A stretch of DNA of 64,000 bases from Luteibacter sp. (GTDB lineage Bacteria > Pseudomonadota > Gammaproteobacteria > Xanthomonadales > Rhodanobacteraceae), in assembly GCF_009912395.1 (NCBI RefSeq), contig NZ_WNDO01000015.1, positions 62,001-126,000 on the forward strand, in the 5' to 3' direction. Made by a program: the position numbers and the translations under genes. Under the pieces are notes generated by a model that searched no databases, was not told where the DNA came from, and saw only the letters and a program-made list of their open reading frames with translations. This document shows positions 16,611 to 25,542 of this stretch, piece after piece; the stretch's first letter is position 1, and every line of letters begins with the position of its first letter.

Positions 16611-18956
16611 TCAATGCTGTTTTGTCGACATCGAGTACGGCGCGTCGTGCGGGTCGCTGCCCCAGGAAGTGTTTGGCTCGGGCCCCATCGTGAACTCCAG
16701 GACGGCGCCGTTCGCGATGTCGGCATGGCTGAACCAAGGCTTGGTCCAGGGCTTGCCGTTGAGCGTGGCGGACTGGATGTAGATGTTCCGCTCCGAGTTG
16801 TTGTGCACGACGATCTCCAGCACCTTGCCGTTGCCCAGCCGCAGGCGGACACGGTCGAAGATCGGGCTGCCGATGATGTAATCCGGGCGGGAGGGATCGA
16901 CCGGGTAGAAGCCCATGGCGCTCAGCACGTACCAGGACGAGGTCGAACCCTGGTCGTCCATGCCGGGGAAGGCGTAGCCCGTGGCGTCGCTGCCATACAT
17001 GTCGGCAAGGATGCGGCGGGTCAGCGCCTGGGTCTTCCAGGGCTGGCCGCTCCACGCGTAGAGATACGCGGCTTGCTGGTCCGGCTGGTTGCCCTGCACG
17101 TATTGCCCGATCAGGCCCGTGCAGTCGCGGCAGACGCCCTTGGCCGTGTACGGCGTGGAGAAGAAGGCGTCGAGCTTGGCGTTGAACGCGTCGCGTCCGC
17201 CGAGCAGGCCCATGAGGCCCTGCACGTCGTGCGGCACCAGCCACAGCGTGGACCAGCCCGAACCTTCCTTCATCATGAAGTTGTAGTACGGCTCGCCGGG
17301 ATCGAAGGGCGAGATCCACTGCCCGTCGTCGGTGCGGCCGCGGAAGAAGCCCACCGAGGGATCGAACACATGGCGGTAGTTCGCCGCACGGCCTTCGAAC
17401 AGCGCCGCGTCGTCCTTCTTGCCCAGTCGTCGGGCGACATCGGCCAGCGCATGGTCGTCCCACGCGTATTCCAGTGTCGTGGCCACGCCGGCCTTGCCGC
17501 CGGCATACGGTGGGCTGGGGTTGCCCGGAGGCACGATGTCGGAGATCCAGCCTTGTTGCATGTATTCGGCGAGGTAGCCGCGCGGTCCCTTGGGATCGAT
17601 CGCGTTCTTGCGCAGATACTCGTACACGGCGGCGTAGTCGAACGGGATGCCGCGCTGCCAGGCGCCGTCGTAGAGGAACACCGCGTGGTCGCCGTGGAAC
17701 GAGGTGTTCATGTAGCCGCGTTCGCGGGCGCGATCCAGTTCGGACTGCATGATGTCGCGCACTACGGCGGGCTCCATCAGCATCAGCAAGACGATCTGGT
17801 TGCAACCCGTATCCCAGAACGGCACCGGGCCGTAATGGTCGTAGTCGGCGACCCGGTCCTTGCCCGTGGAGTCCGTGTAGTGCTCGCCCTTGCGCGCGAT
17901 CATGCGGGGACTGGCGAAGGAATGGTAAAGAGTCGAGTAAAACAGCGCGCGCTGCTTCGGCGTGCCACCGGTCACCTCGACGCGATCGAACAGTTCCGCC
18001 CAGCGGGCGCGAGCCTTCGCATGCGCGCGGTCGAAGTCCGCGTCGCTGTCCTTGGCCGTCAGTCGCTGATCGGCTTCCTCGGCGCTATGCCCGTGGGCGA
18101 TGCGCACCACGACCTGGTCGCCAGCCTTGGTGTCGAACGTGAGATAGGCGCCCGCGTAGTCGCCGGAGATCGTCCGCCGGCCGGCCTGCACATCTTCCCG
18201 TCCGAGTCCTTCGCCCTTCTGGGTGATCTCCGAATGGAAGGTACCGAAGCTGGCGAAGGGGCGCGAGAACTCGGCGACGAAGTACGGACCGTCCGCGTCG
18301 TGGTCCCGGCGTCCCTCGGTGGCGACGCCGCGCACCGTATGGTCGTCGACCACTTCAAGATCGCCGCCCCCGCGTCGCAGGTTCAGCACGACGTTGGACC
18401 GATGGCTCTCAGGGAACGTGAAGCGCATCAGGCTGGTCCACTGCGTCGCGGTTAACTCGACGCGCGTTTGGAACGTAGCGAGATCCACGGCGTAGTAGCC
18501 GGGCGAGGCTTTCTCGGTCGCCTTGTCGTAGTACGAGGTGGCGTAATCCGGCGGCACGGTCCAGTCACCCACCACGGGCATCACCATGGGCGCGCCGCGT
18601 GCACCATACGTGGAGCCGCCACCGGTGAAGCCCACCATGGTGGGGCGACGGTAGTCGTATGCCACGGGGACGCCGGTGGCGAAGCCGAGATCGACATTGA
18701 TGTTGACTGGCGCGGCTTCGGTGGCGCTTTGGGGAAGACTGGCGCCCGGCGTGGTCATGCCGGTGTACAGCGGTTCGCCCGGTGGTGGCGAGTTACCAAT
18801 CAGCGCCTGCCGATCGAGCGCGGCGGTGCCGACGAGTGGGTTGGCGAGATCGAGTGCCGAGGACGAGGTATTCGTCGGCTGGGTCGCCGCGGCGACATTC
18901 AGCGCGAAGGTCGCGAGCATCGCGGCAAAGAGGGGGCGTGCAGGGGAGGGGATCAT
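16611..18956 (-). CDS. GH92 alpha-mannosidase, secreted
   Basis: This 781-residue GH92 enzyme is a calcium-dependent exo-alpha-mannosidase type that removes terminal mannose from N-glycans or yeast mannan. An N-terminal signal peptide (MIPSPARPLFAAMLATFALN, then VAAA) directs export. Family hallmarks include DLANPLVGT at the start, an RVADYDHYGPVPFWDTGCNQ-like core, and the C-terminal block TGYAFPGMDDQGSTSSWYVL followed by SAMGFYPVDP. GGAAA lies seven bases before the ATG. It follows the TonB receptor with a hairpin between them and precedes GH2 almost without a gap. A second, clearly different GH92 lies at 33869-36289. Confidence 0.9.
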   Translation of the reverse strand: MIPSPARPLFAAMLATFALNVAAATQPTNTSSSALDLANPLVGTAALDRQALIGNSPPPGEPLYTGMTTPGASLPQSATEAAPVNINVDLGFATGVPVAYDYRRPTMVGFTGGGSTYGARGAPMVMPVVGDWTVPPDYATSYYDKATEKASPGYYAVDLATFQTRVELTATQWTSLMRFTFPESHRSNVVLNLRRGGGDLEVVDDHTVRGVATEGRRDHDADGPYFVAEFSRPFASFGTFHSEITQKGEGLGREDVQAGRRTISGDYAGAYLTFDTKAGDQVVVRIAHGHSAEEADQRLTAKDSDADFDRAHAKARARWAELFDRVEVTGGTPKQRALFYSTLYHSFASPRMIARKGEHYTDSTGKDRVADYDHYGPVPFWDTGCNQIVLLMLMEPAVVRDIMQSELDRARERGYMNTSFHGDHAVFLYDGAWQRGIPFDYAAVYEYLRKNAIDPKGPRGYLAEYMQQGWISDIVPPGNPSPPYAGGKAGVATTLEYAWDDHALADVARRLGKKDDAALFEGRAANYRHVFDPSVGFFRGRTDDGQWISPFDPGEPYYNFMMKEGSGWSTLWLVPHDVQGLMGLLGGRDAFNAKLDAFFSTPYTAKGVCRDCTGLIGQYVQGNQPDQQAAYLYAWSGQPWKTQALTRRILADMYGSDATGYAFPGMDDQGSTSSWYVLSAMGFYPVDPSRPDYIIGSPIFDRVRLRLGNGKVLEIVVHNNSERNIYIQSATLNGKPWTKPWFSHADIANGAVLEFTMGPEPNTSWGSDPHDAPYSMSTKQH

Positions 18957-18982
18957 GTACGTTTCCGATAGCCAAAACGGTC

Positions 18983-19012
18983 GCGGGGTCGGGCTGTGAA
19001 GCCCGACCCCGC
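18983..19012. terminator. Intercistronic hairpin between TonB receptor and GH92
   Basis: A perfect 12-bp stem (18983-18994 with 19001-19012) closes a TGTGAA loop. Six Ts follow on the plus strand, and TTTT follows five bases after the stem on the minus strand, where the genes run. It could partly terminate after the receptor gene, lowering GH92/GH2 expression, or protect the receptor mRNA 3' end. Confidence 0.65.
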
Positions 19013-19022
19013 GCGTTTTTTC

Positions 19023-22000
19023 TTAGCTTTCCTTACCGCCGAACTTGTACGTCACGCCTACGTAGTACTGACGGCCCGGATACAGCAGCTGGACCAGTCG
19101 GGCGCGGGTGTCGCCGCCCAGGTAGGTGTGGGGCGTCGACTTCGTCAGGTTGATGACCGAGGCGGTGACCATGAAGTGCTTGTTGAACTCGTAGTCGCCG
19201 TTCAGGTCGATCTGGTGGTACGGCTGCGCGTAGATGGGCAGGCCCGACGAGAGGCCCTGCATCGTGCGACCCGTCCAGTTGTCGCTGGCACGCAGCAGCA
19301 GGCCGTTCTTTTCATAGAACAGCGACACGTTCGCCGCGTACTTCGCGCTGCCGATCAGCTCCGACTTGCCGACCTGCGTATCACCCAGCGAGACGGGGGT
19401 TTCGTTCGTCTTGTTGAGCGTGTAGTTGGCGATGTAGCCGAAGCCGAATCCCAGGTGTGCTGCGCGTAGATTTCCACGCCCTTCGACGTGCCGGAGCGGC
19501 CGTTGGCGTTGGTGCTGTATTGCATGAAGTTCTGCGTGCTGGTGCCGACGTTCACGTCGATGTTGTTCACCGTGACCGGCACGACGAAGTTCTTCACCTT
19601 CTTCTGGAACAGGTCGAGGCCCACCACCGAGTGCTCGGCGTAGTACCACTCGCCGGCCAGGTCGAACTGCGTGGCGGTGAACGGCTTGAGCGCGGCGTTG
19701 GCACCGCTGCCGTACCAGCCGGGCAGCGGCGAGCCGAACTGCTTGCGGTCGTTGTAGTAGGCCTGGGTGTAGTTGGTGAGGCTGCCGAGCTGGGCCAGGT
19801 CGGTGTAGTTGGCGCGGGCCATCGCCTGCGAGCCGGCGGCACGAAGGACGAAGCTGTCCGCGATGGTCCAGGCGATGTTGAAGCTCGGAAGCAGCTTGTT
19901 GTAACGCTTCTTCGTCGTGGCGTTGGTGAAGGCTTCGGTGTACTGCTGTTCCTTCGGCAGGTACTGGAAGTCGCCGGCCGCGCAGGCACCGCCACCGGCG
20001 TTCACGCCCGATGCCGGGCAGATCAGGATGTTGCCTGCCGGATCGTGGTAGTAGACCGAGTTGTTGACGGTGACGTCGTTGGCGACGGTGAGATCCTGCT
20101 TCGTGGTGACGAAGCGCAGGCCCACGTTACCGCGGATGGTGCCCGTATCGAAGTTCGCCTGGACGTAGGCGGCGGCGATCTTCTCGCCGATGGACGACTT
20201 GTTCTGGGGCTTGTTGTAGAGCACCCGGTCGTACGTGGCGTTGAGATGGTTGTAGTAGGCCGGGTAGTTGATGGCCGGGAACGTGCCGTTGTCGAAGGCG
20301 TGGTTGCTCAGATCCAGGCTGTTCGGCAGCAGGAAGTCACCGGGGAGCTGGCCGGCGTTGGGGTCGCAGCCCTGGAACTGGGCCGTGGTGCCCTTGCAGT
20401 ACCAGCGCACTTCGTTGCTCTGCTGCTCGGCGTGCGCATCGGTGTACTTCGCGCCGAACTGCAGCGACTGCAGCCAGGTGGAGTCGAAGGCCCAGGTGAA
20501 ATCCGCCTGCGCGAAGTTCTGCGAGGTGCTGGTGTTGACCATGTTGGAGCCGGTGGAGCCAAGGTCCACCTGGCCCGCGCCGGCGAGCATGTTCTTCAGC
20601 GTGTCCGGCGAGGCGTTGATGCCCGGATTGCTCAGGTTCCACGACGCGCCGTTGCTGCCGTCTACCCACTGGCCGTTGACGAAGTTGCGCGGCTTGGCGG
20701 CCATGCCCAGTTCGATCGACGGGCCGCCGCTGGCCCAGGTGCGGCCGACGTTGAACGAGCCGCTGAGGCTGCCGCCGTTGTCCCACTCGCCTTCCAGGTT
20801 GAGGGTCTGCGACTTGGCCTTCTCGACGGAGTAGTTACCGTTGAGCCAGGGGATTTCCGTGGAGCAGACATCCACCGCCTGGCGGGCCTTGCCCGTCGAG
20901 GGGTTCACCGACGCGTTGCAGCCGACGCCAGCGGGCGGAAGCTGGTAGTTGGCGCCAGTGACGACCGTGTGCGACGGGTCGAAGGTCAGGCCGTTGGGGG
21001 CGAGCAGGCGACCCTGCTGGTCGGCGTAGTTGCTGCTGCCGGGCAGGCCCCACTCGGGCACTTCCAGGGTATTGGTGATCTGGGTCTGCTGGCGCTCGAA
21101 GCGGAAGTAGTTACCCGTCAGCAGGAAGTGGTCGCTGGGCTTGAGCTGGAAGGTCGCCTGGGCGCCCTTGGTCTTCAGGTCAAGGTCGTTGCGGCTGGTG
21201 GAGAACTGCTGCGGCATCCAGTAGCCGTTGTACTTGTTGCCGGCCTGGTCGACCACGCCACCACCTGGCCACAGATCGATGTTCTTGGCCACGCCGGGAT
21301 CGAACGTGCCGCCGTGGACGTTCGTGGGCGGCTGGGTACAGGTGGTGCGATCGGTACAGTTGTCCGACCACCAGTGCCAGCTGGAGGCGTCGGCGCTATA
21401 GGTGACGGCCTTGCGCTTCTGGTAGGAGCCGGCGACGAGTACGCCGAAGGTCTCGTCCTTGTTCTTCCACGACCACAGGCCCGACGCCTGCGGTTCGGTC
21501 TTGCTGCTGGTATCGGAGCTTGCCGCGGTGCCGGTCACGAAGCCTTCGTTGGCTTCCATTTCCAGGGGGCGGCGGGTACGCAGGTCGACGTTGCCGCCGA
21601 TGCCGCCTTCGTCCAGCCGTGCCTCAAGGCTCTTGTAGAGCTTGATGTCGGAGAACATGTTGGCGGGGAACAGGGTGTAGTTGAACGAGCGACTGAGGCC
21701 GGCCGAGGTATCTGCGGAGGCGACGTAGTTGCCGTTCAACTGGGTCAGGGTCAGCTCGGGGGCCAGGCCACGGATGCTCACCGTCTTGCCTTCGCCGGAC
21801 TCGCGGCTGATGACGACGCCAGGCATATGGGCGAGCGCGTCGGCGATGTTCTTCGCCGGGAACTGCGCGATGTTCTGCGCGTTGATCACTTCGACGATGG
21901 AGTTCGCCTCGCGCTTGTCCTGCACGTTCTGGTCGATCGACTGGCGATAGGTCGTAACGACGACGGTGTCCAGGTTGGTCGGGTTGGCCGAATCGCCGTT

Positions 22001-22204
22001 CGCGTCCTTCTCGGCCTTCTTGTTCTTGTCGTTCTTTTTGACCGGGGCCTTGTCCGGCGCCGGCGCCGGCGCCGGTGCGGAGGCCGCGGTGTCCTGGGCG
22101 AAGGCGATGGAAGGCGTGCCCACGTAGCCGGCAAGCGACAGGGTGGCCGTGGCAAGTGCGGCGCAGAGCGGTTTACGCATTAGCATATATGGCAGCTTTT
22201 TCAT
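19023..22204 (-). pseudogene. TonB-dependent receptor, single-base frameshift
   Basis: This is a large TonB-dependent outer-membrane receptor of the Xanthomonas/Caulobacter type (TIGR01782-like). It has a signal peptide, an Ala-Pro/Lys-rich linker (about 40-70), a TonB box region (LDTVVVTTYRQSIDQNVQDK), a plug with ALAHMPGVVISRESGEGKTV, and a beta-barrel ending YYVGVTYKFGGKES. The frame from 22204 leaves the correct register near 19450: EIYAQHTW is followed by nonsense to a stop at 19355. The true continuation GFGFGYIANYTLNKTNETP lies in the next frame to 19023. Adding one G to the GGG run (CCC at 19450-19452 on the plus strand) restores about 1060 residues. It may be a sequencing error or a real mutation. 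It heads the GH92-GH2 glycan locus. Confidence 0.85.
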
Positions 22205-23113
22205 TTGTTTTTATTCCCCTCGGTGATAGGCGCCGCCCCTGGAGTTGGCGCGGTGTCCCCCTTTTTTCCCTTCCCAGATGCGCGAACTAGAGCCTCACGC
22301 GTCCTCCTTTCCCCAATCTAAATCGATCTAAATTTTTGGCGGCCGATAAGCGCGCGGCGCATCGGCTACGGCTTGTCTACTTCACGGAAGGGTCAAGGCG
22401 TACGCCTGGTGAACGTCGCCCCGGACCGGAACAGGTCGTTGTCGCGATCGTCCATCGACGGCTTCAACGCTCGGGCAAATCGTGGCGACACCCTGGTTCG
22501 ACGGGCATCGAGGTTTGGACGGCCGGAAGGCCTCGAGAAAGCAGACACGCGCGTGTCATGCCGGTTGGCCATCATGGAAAGACGGGCAGATCTCGATTTC
22601 ATGCAGCGATGTTCCACTCCCCTCGACAGTCTGACTCGGTACGACCTTGATCGCGCCCGAAGCGCATCACCGTAGCAGTCCAACCCGACGACCACTCATC
22701 GCAAACGTAGCGATGACCTGCCACCGGACTGAACCTGAATTGGATCGATCTAAATTCCCCTGTGGGTGAATTAAGGCGCCGAAATGGCAAGCTGTCACGC
22801 TGCGTTGCAAAAAGATTTCTTTGCGGGGGGCGTCAGCTGTCCTGGCCGGGGTCCTTGGGACGTCCATGGCGAGGGGGCAAAGCACCTCGAAATCCCATGG
22901 AAGGAGCGATTACGGCCGGCAGGCGAGAGGAGGATCAGCGACGTTTGGCCTTGTCACTCAGGACCGGATCGCGGATGAGCGACGGCTCGACTTACGTCGG
23001 GAGTGCCGTGATGGACGTTGTGGTGTAGAGCGCACTAGCTGGCGTGCATCGCCAGCATGAGTGAGGTCAGGTGGACAGTCTTTGCCTGCAAGACAGTTGC
23101 CCGCCGGATTCCG
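22205..23113. other. Long intergenic region upstream of the TonB receptor
   Basis: About 900 bases have no convincing gene. Short open frames on both strands (for example 22373-22675 plus, 22393-22695 minus) overlap each other, have Arg-rich composition and lack family likeness. The region holds three ATCTAAAT motifs (see the separate entry) and probably the receptor promoter and leader. It could hide a small RNA or a decayed regulator gene; nothing decisive was seen. Confidence 0.5.
22316..22756. repeat. Repeated ATCGATCTAAATT motifs upstream of the glycan locus
   Basis: ATCTAAAT occurs at 22316-22323 and again at 22326-22333, a 10-base period of one helical turn. The 13-mer ATCGATCTAAATT covering the second copy (22322-22334) recurs exactly at 22744-22756. 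The motifs are AT-rich islands in GC-rich DNA, about 110 and 540 bases before the TonB receptor start. They may be binding sites for a regulator of the glycan genes, possibly forming a loop. Confidence 0.4.
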
Positions 23114-23455
23114 TCAGGCTTTCTTTAGAAAACAGACCTTCAGTACCAGGCCTTTGATTTTCTCGGAGTTGCCTTCGATATGCTCGGCATCGCCGTCCAC
23201 GAGGCGGATGTTGCGGATCACCGTACCCTGCTTGAGGGGAATGGATGAGCCCTTGACCTTGAGGTCCTTGATCACCGTCACGGTATCGCCGCTGTTGAGG
23301 ACGTTGCCGTTGACGTCGCGCACGACGAGATCGGTATCGTCGTTGGCTGCAGCAACCTGCGGCCATTCGTGGGCGCAATCGGGGCAGATGAACAGGTCAC
23401 CATCGGGATAGGTGTTTTCCATGCCACAGATCGGGCAGGCGGGGAGGGTTTGCAT
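23114..23455 (-). CDS. YjdM/PhnA-family zinc-ribbon protein
   Basis: This 113-residue protein has an N-terminal zinc ribbon (CPICGMENTY...FICPDCAHEW) and a C-terminal SH3-like domain (VRDVNGNVLNSGDTVTVIKD, then LKVKGSSIPLKQGTVIRNI). It matches the PhnA/YjdM family. The historical link to alkylphosphonate use came from its position in E. coli; the protein is not a C-P bond enzyme, and its true role is unclear. ATG 23455 is chosen because the homologous region starts there. It stands alone and is divergent from the histidine kinase gene. It should not be counted with the phosphonate genes of this window. Confidence 0.9.
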   Translation of the reverse strand: MQTLPACPICGMENTYPDGDLFICPDCAHEWPQVAAANDDTDLVVRDVNGNVLNSGDTVTVIKDLKVKGSSIPLKQGTVIRNIRLVDGDAEHIEGNSEKIKGLVLKVCFLKKA

Positions 23456-23596
23456 CGGCGTATGGATCGTTGGGCAATCGCAAATATTACCACGCCACCC
23501 TGCGAGCCCATGGCGGCGTTCCGACTCACCCCTCGCATGTCCCGCTCGCCCCACGATAGCGGCGGCACGCCATGCGCGTGGCTATACTCGATCGCT

Positions 23597-24703
23597 ATGA
23601 CCGCACGTGCCCATTCACCTGCCGAAGATGTCCTCATCGAGCGTCGTGAGACGTTTTCGCCTCGCGTTCTGGCGGCCATATGGATCGTCTTCTGGTTGCT
23701 CATGATCGGTGCATCCGTGCAGGATGCGCTACGAAATCCGGTGACGTCATGGTGGGAGCCCGTGTTGTGGGAGGGGAGTTCGGCGTTGGTGGCGTCTGGC
23801 TTCATGTTGCTGGCCGCGCGTGTCCGTCGACGCTACTCGCCTTACCTGGACCGCCCACTTACCTGGTTCGGCATGTACCTGCGGTGGCTTCCGATCGTGT
23901 CCGTCGTCTTCATCGTCACGGTTTACGCCATCCGCCACGGTGTCTACGCGTCGGTAGGGCGTATCTACGAGCATCCCAGCTGGGTCTATATCTTCGTATA
24001 CGAAACCGTCCGCCTGACGCTTTACGCCTGTCTGTGGCTTGGCGTGCTGTTCGGTATCGACTCCCATGCGCAGTGGCGCATTGAGGAGCATCGCTTGTTG
24101 CAGACCCGCAGGGCGCTCGCCGATGCGAAGCTAGCGCAGCTACAGGCACAATTACGGCCGCATTTCCTGTTCAATGCGCTCAATACGGTGTCAGCCCTGA
24201 TGCATACGGATGTGGATCGAGCGGACAGGCTGGTAGCGACGCTCGGCGATCTCCTGCGTATCAGCCTGCGCTCCTCGGCACAGGAGATGACGCCGCTTGC
24301 CGATGAGCTGCACACGCTCGAACTCTATGCCGACGTCATGTGCGAGCGTTTTCGGGATCGGGTGACCCTGGCATGGGACATCGATCCAGCCGTTCGGGAT
24401 ACGCCTGTTCCGGTCCTCCTGCTCCAGCCCTTGCTCGAAAACGTGTTCAAGCATGGTGTCGAAGGGACCGTGGCCCAGGTGGCTATCGTCATCCGTGCCC
24501 GGCGCGAAGAGGACTGCCTGCGCATCGTGGTGCGAAACTGCGGCTCCTCGTTCGCACCGGGACGACGGGATGGACTCGGGCTGCGCCACTGCCGTGAGCG
24601 GTTGATCATCATCTATGGCCCGGCAGCATCCCTGCGAGTTCTTGACGACGGTAGTGGCGTTTCCGCCTGCGTCACGATACCGCTGGCGCGGGCCGAGTCA
24701 TGA
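23597..24703 (+). CDS. LytS/AlgZ-type sensor histidine kinase
   Basis: This 368-residue membrane kinase has about four hydrophobic segments in the first 150 residues. A His_kinase domain follows, with the phosphoacceptor His189 in QAQLRPHFLFNALNTVSALM, then an HATPase with LLLQPLLENVFKHGVEG and GLGLRHCRERL. This is the LytS/YehU kinase class that pairs with LytTR regulators. TATACT at 23583-23588 could be a -10 box; transcription would then begin one or two bases before the ATG, giving a leaderless message. Its stop overlaps the start of the response regulator (ATGA at 24700-24703), so the pair is coupled. Confidence 0.88.
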   Translation: MTARAHSPAEDVLIERRETFSPRVLAAIWIVFWLLMIGASVQDALRNPVTSWWEPVLWEGSSALVASGFMLLAARVRRRYSPYLDRPLTWFGMYLRWLPIVSVVFIVTVYAIRHGVYASVGRIYEHPSWVYIFVYETVRLTLYACLWLGVLFGIDSHAQWRIEEHRLLQTRRALADAKLAQLQAQLRPHFLFNALNTVSALMHTDVDRADRLVATLGDLLRISLRSSAQEMTPLADELHTLELYADVMCERFRDRVTLAWDIDPAVRDTPVPVLLLQPLLENVFKHGVEGTVAQVAIVIRARREEDCLRIVVRNCGSSFAPGRRDGLGLRHCRERLIIIYGPAASLRVLDDGSGVSACVTIPLARAES

Positions 24704-25437
24704 TGCGTGCCCTTATCGCCGATGACGAAGCCCCAGCCCGCGAAAAACTCGGGCATTGGCTGGCGGAACAGCCTGACGTCGAAGTGGTCGGGTCGGTGGC
24801 GGACGGCATATCCGCGGCGGAGGGCATCGAGGCGCTTCGACCGGATGTCGCTTTCCTCGACATCCAGATGCCGACGCTGTCGGGGCTTGAGGTCGCGGCC
24901 CAGCTTGAGCCATCGCGTGCACCGCTGATCGTCTTCGTCACCGCCTTCGACGAGCATGCCGTGAAGGCCTTCGACCTCAACGCGGTCGACTACCTGCTAA
25001 AGCCCTACGATCGGCCACGACTCGCGGGAACGCTGGATCGCATCCGTGAGCGCCTTAAAACGCGCCAGGTGGGTGCCGCGGCCGTCGCGGTGGGGCGGGA
25101 GCGATCGCCCGTTTGCGAGCGGCTGCTCGTCCCCGATCGCGACCGGCTGCGACTGATCGATGTGACTGCCATCGAATGGCTGGAAGCCGCCGATAACTAT
25201 GTTCATGTGCATGCGGCGGGGCAAAGCTACCTGCTGCGGCGGACCCTCCAGGACTTGCTTCTCCAACTGGGCGAGCAGCGTTTCGTGCGCGTACACCGGT
25301 CGACGGCGGTGAATATGGCCTGCGTCGGATCGTTGGCGCCCTTGTTCAAGGGCGACTACGAGATCCACCTGGTCAACGGTCGCGTCCTTCGTTTGAGCCG
25401 GCGATATCGCGACACCTTTTTCGAGCGAATGGGGTAG
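24700..25437 (+). CDS. LytTR-family response regulator
   Basis: This is a 245-residue two-domain regulator. The receiver domain (about 1-120) has the phosphoacceptor Asp54 in VAFLDIQMPTLSGLEVA, the acidic pair near MRALIADDEA, and the lysine in YLLKPYDRP. The LytTR DNA-binding domain (about 145-245) shows IEWLEAADNYVHVHAAGQSY and FVRVHRSTAVNM. Two adjacent ATG codons at 24700 and 24703 could both start it. It should be phosphorylated by the upstream LytS-type kinase. The nearest likely target is the acyltransferase gene that starts 105 bases downstream on the same strand. Confidence 0.9.
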   Translation: MMRALIADDEAPAREKLGHWLAEQPDVEVVGSVADGISAAEGIEALRPDVAFLDIQMPTLSGLEVAAQLEPSRAPLIVFVTAFDEHAVKAFDLNAVDYLLKPYDRPRLAGTLDRIRERLKTRQVGAAAVAVGRERSPVCERLLVPDRDRLRLIDVTAIEWLEAADNYVHVHAAGQSYLLRRTLQDLLLQLGEQRFVRVHRSTAVNMACVGSLAPLFKGDYEIHLVNGRVLRLSRRYRDTFFERMG

Positions 25438-25542
25438 CAGCGTCCCGCTCGCCACGGCGGGATCGCCGCTGACCACTTATTCCGTGCCGCGGGCTCGTCG
25501 ATGGGCGAGGCTTCTTGCATGCAACGGAACGGAGCAGGGGGC

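Noticed and set aside
19440-19460. Programmed ribosomal frameshifting in the TonB receptor
   Set aside because: There is no slippery heptamer or following stem-loop of the usual kind; only a GGG run is present. A deletion or sequencing error is simpler.
19457-22183. Long plus-strand open frame (908 codons) antisense to the TonB receptor
   Set aside because: It has no start signal or recognisable domain and is explained by the third-position GC bias of the receptor gene.
22373-22695. Possible small genes (about 100 codons on each strand) in the long gap before the receptor
   Set aside because: The two frames overlap head to head, have basic low-information composition and no ribosome site, and resemble no family.
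23114-23455. PhnA/YjdM counted as a third phosphonate gene
   Set aside because: The family name is historical. The protein is a zinc-ribbon protein without C-P bond activity and is not linked to the two phosphonate loci.
25443-25462. Small hairpin TCCCGC/GCGGGA after the response regulator as a terminator
   Set aside because: The stem is only six pairs and no U-tract follows. The downstream acyltransferase may well be read through.
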